In this document: positions 4,866-5,704 of the stretch, one piece after another
Layout of the letters: every line of letters starts with the position of its first letter
Position numbering within the stretch: position 1 is the first letter of the stretch
DNA from: Hyphomicrobiales bacterium
GTDB lineage: Bacteria > Pseudomonadota > Alphaproteobacteria > Rhizobiales > HXMU1428-3
NCBI GenBank assembly: GCA_021775385.1
Contig: JAJFHW010000214.1
Coordinates: forward strand, 1 to 5,704
Length of the DNA stretch: 5,704 nucleotides
Direction of reading: 5' to 3'
The notes under the pieces: model-generated
Seen by the model: the letters and a program-made list of their open reading frames with translations, nothing else
Databases searched by the model: none
Told to the model about the DNA's origin: nothing
Program-made: the position numbers and the translations under genes

Positions 4866-5704
4866 CTAACCAACAGAGCCCTCTAGGCTAATACCAATCA
4901 GTCTCTGGGTTTCAGCCATGAATTCCATCGGTAGCTTTTGAATTACTTCTCGAGCAAAACCGTTCACGATAAGCGCCACAGCTTCTTCTTCATTCAGTCC
5001 GCGCGCTTGTGCATAAAACATCTGATCATCAGAAATTTTAGAAGTGGTCGCTTCATGCTCAAAAGTAGCCGATGAGTTTTTCGCTTCAATATAAGGCACA
5101 GTGTGAGCCGAACATTGATCACCAATCAACAAGCTATCGCACTGAGTAAAGTTTCGCGCTCCCGAAGCTTTCTTGTGCGCTGAAACGAGCCCGCGGTACG
5201 TGTTAGAAGATTTACCAGCAGAAATACCTTTAGAGATAATACGGCTTGATGTGTTCTTGCCCAAGTGGATCATCTTGGTGCCACTATCCACTTGCTGCAT
5301 CCCATTAGAGATCGCAATCGAATAAAACTCACCTTGTGAATTATCACCGCGCAAAATACAGCTCGGATATTTCCAGGTAATCGCTGAACCTGTCTCAACC
5401 TGTGTCCATGAAATTTTAGAATTATTCCCACGGCAATCACCGCGCTTGGTCACAAAGTTATAAACGCCGCCCTTGCCATCTTTGTCACCTGGGTACCAGT
5501 TTTGAACGGTCGAGTATTTAATCTCAGCATCATCCAAAGCAATCAATTCAACAACAGCTGCGTGCAGTTGGTTCTCATCGCGCATCGGTGCCGTACACCC
5601 TTCTAGGTAGCTCACATAAGAGCCCTTATCAGCAATGATCAACGTGCGTTCAAACTGGCCTGTGTTTTCTTCATTAATCCGAAAATAAGTAGACAATTCC
5701 ATCG
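4866..5704 (-). CDS. sufB: Fe-S cluster scaffold subunit SufB, C-terminal part (5' end outside window)
   Basis: The frame runs from the TAG at 4866-4868 to the window edge. About 279 of some 480-495 residues are visible; the Met encoded at 5700-5702 lies inside the conserved [11 protein letters not shown] region and is not the start. SufB is the main scaffold of SufBC2D, accepting persulfide sulfur and holding the nascent cluster. Counting from that Met: [13 protein letters not shown] has Cys36, matching E. coli Cys254; QCDSLLIGD has Cys188 (codon 5139-5141), matching Cys405; and [10 protein letters not shown] has His216 and Glu217, matching His433 and Glu434. The 28-residue spacing between the Cys405 and His433 equivalents is preserved. 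The ending ISLEGSVG is typical of the alphaproteobacterial form. It is the first suf gene in this window; sufC follows after 78 bp. The promoter, and any upstream regulator such as an Rrf2/IscR-type gene, lies beyond the window. Confidence 0.97.
   Translation of the reverse strand, partial: MELSTYFRINEENTGQFERTLIIADKGSYVSYLEGCTAPMRDENQLHAAVVELIALDDAEIKYSTVQNWYPGDKDGKGGVYNFVTKRGDCRGNNSKISWTQVETGSAITWKYPSCILRGDNSQGEFYSIAISNGMQQVDSGTKMIHLGKNTSSRIISKGISAGKSSNTYRGLVSAHKKASGARNFTQCDSLLIGDQCSAHTVPYIEAKNSSATFEHEATTSKISDDQMFYAQARGLNEEEAVALIVNGFAREVIQKLPMEFMAETQRLIGISLEGSVG

Noticed and set aside
5700..5702. ATG near the window edge as the start of sufB
   Set aside because: It falls inside the conserved PMELSTYF region, roughly 200 residues into a normal SufB; the frame stays open to the window edge.

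Overview
The window is ordinary housekeeping DNA: most of a SUF iron-sulfur cluster assembly operon on the minus strand, and the end of a GGDEF-domain gene on the plus strand. The gene order, read along the transcript (right to left), is sufB (5' end outside the window), sufC, sufD, sufS, sufT (DUF59/MIP18), sufA. This order, with a DUF59 gene between sufS and a terminal sufA, is typical of Alphaproteobacteria; E. coli has sufABCDSE. By eye the base composition is fairly AT-rich, roughly 40-45% GC, so a low-GC, possibly marine alphaproteobacterium is likely. I cannot name the genus.

Layout: positions 2-328 (+) hold the C-terminal end of a diguanylate cyclase-type protein with an intact GGEEF signature. 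A 27 bp gap separates it from the convergent sufA (356-757). A 110 bp spacer follows, holding a degraded tandem duplication that includes the end of sufT. Then come sufT (868-1347), a 59 bp spacer with a nested inverted repeat, sufS (1407-2645, TTG start), a 73 bp spacer with a strong hairpin, sufD (2719-4026), sufC (4038-4787, its stop codon inside the sufD ribosome binding site), a 78 bp spacer with a short inverted repeat, and sufB (4866 to the window edge). No tRNA, rRNA, mobile element, CRISPR array or phage gene was seen.

Together: SufS takes sulfur from cysteine as a persulfide. The SufB-SufC-SufD complex builds a cluster on a scaffold using ATP hydrolysis by SufC. SufA is an A-type carrier that passes clusters to apoproteins, and SufT is an accessory maturation factor. 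The catalytic residues I could check in SufS, SufC, SufB and SufD are present, so the pathway looks functional. No sufE or sufU partner for SufS lies in the window.

I see no undescribed system. What merits a second look is in the spacers: RNA hairpins between cistrons, a duplicated sufT end, a TTG start for sufS and two plausible starts for sufT.
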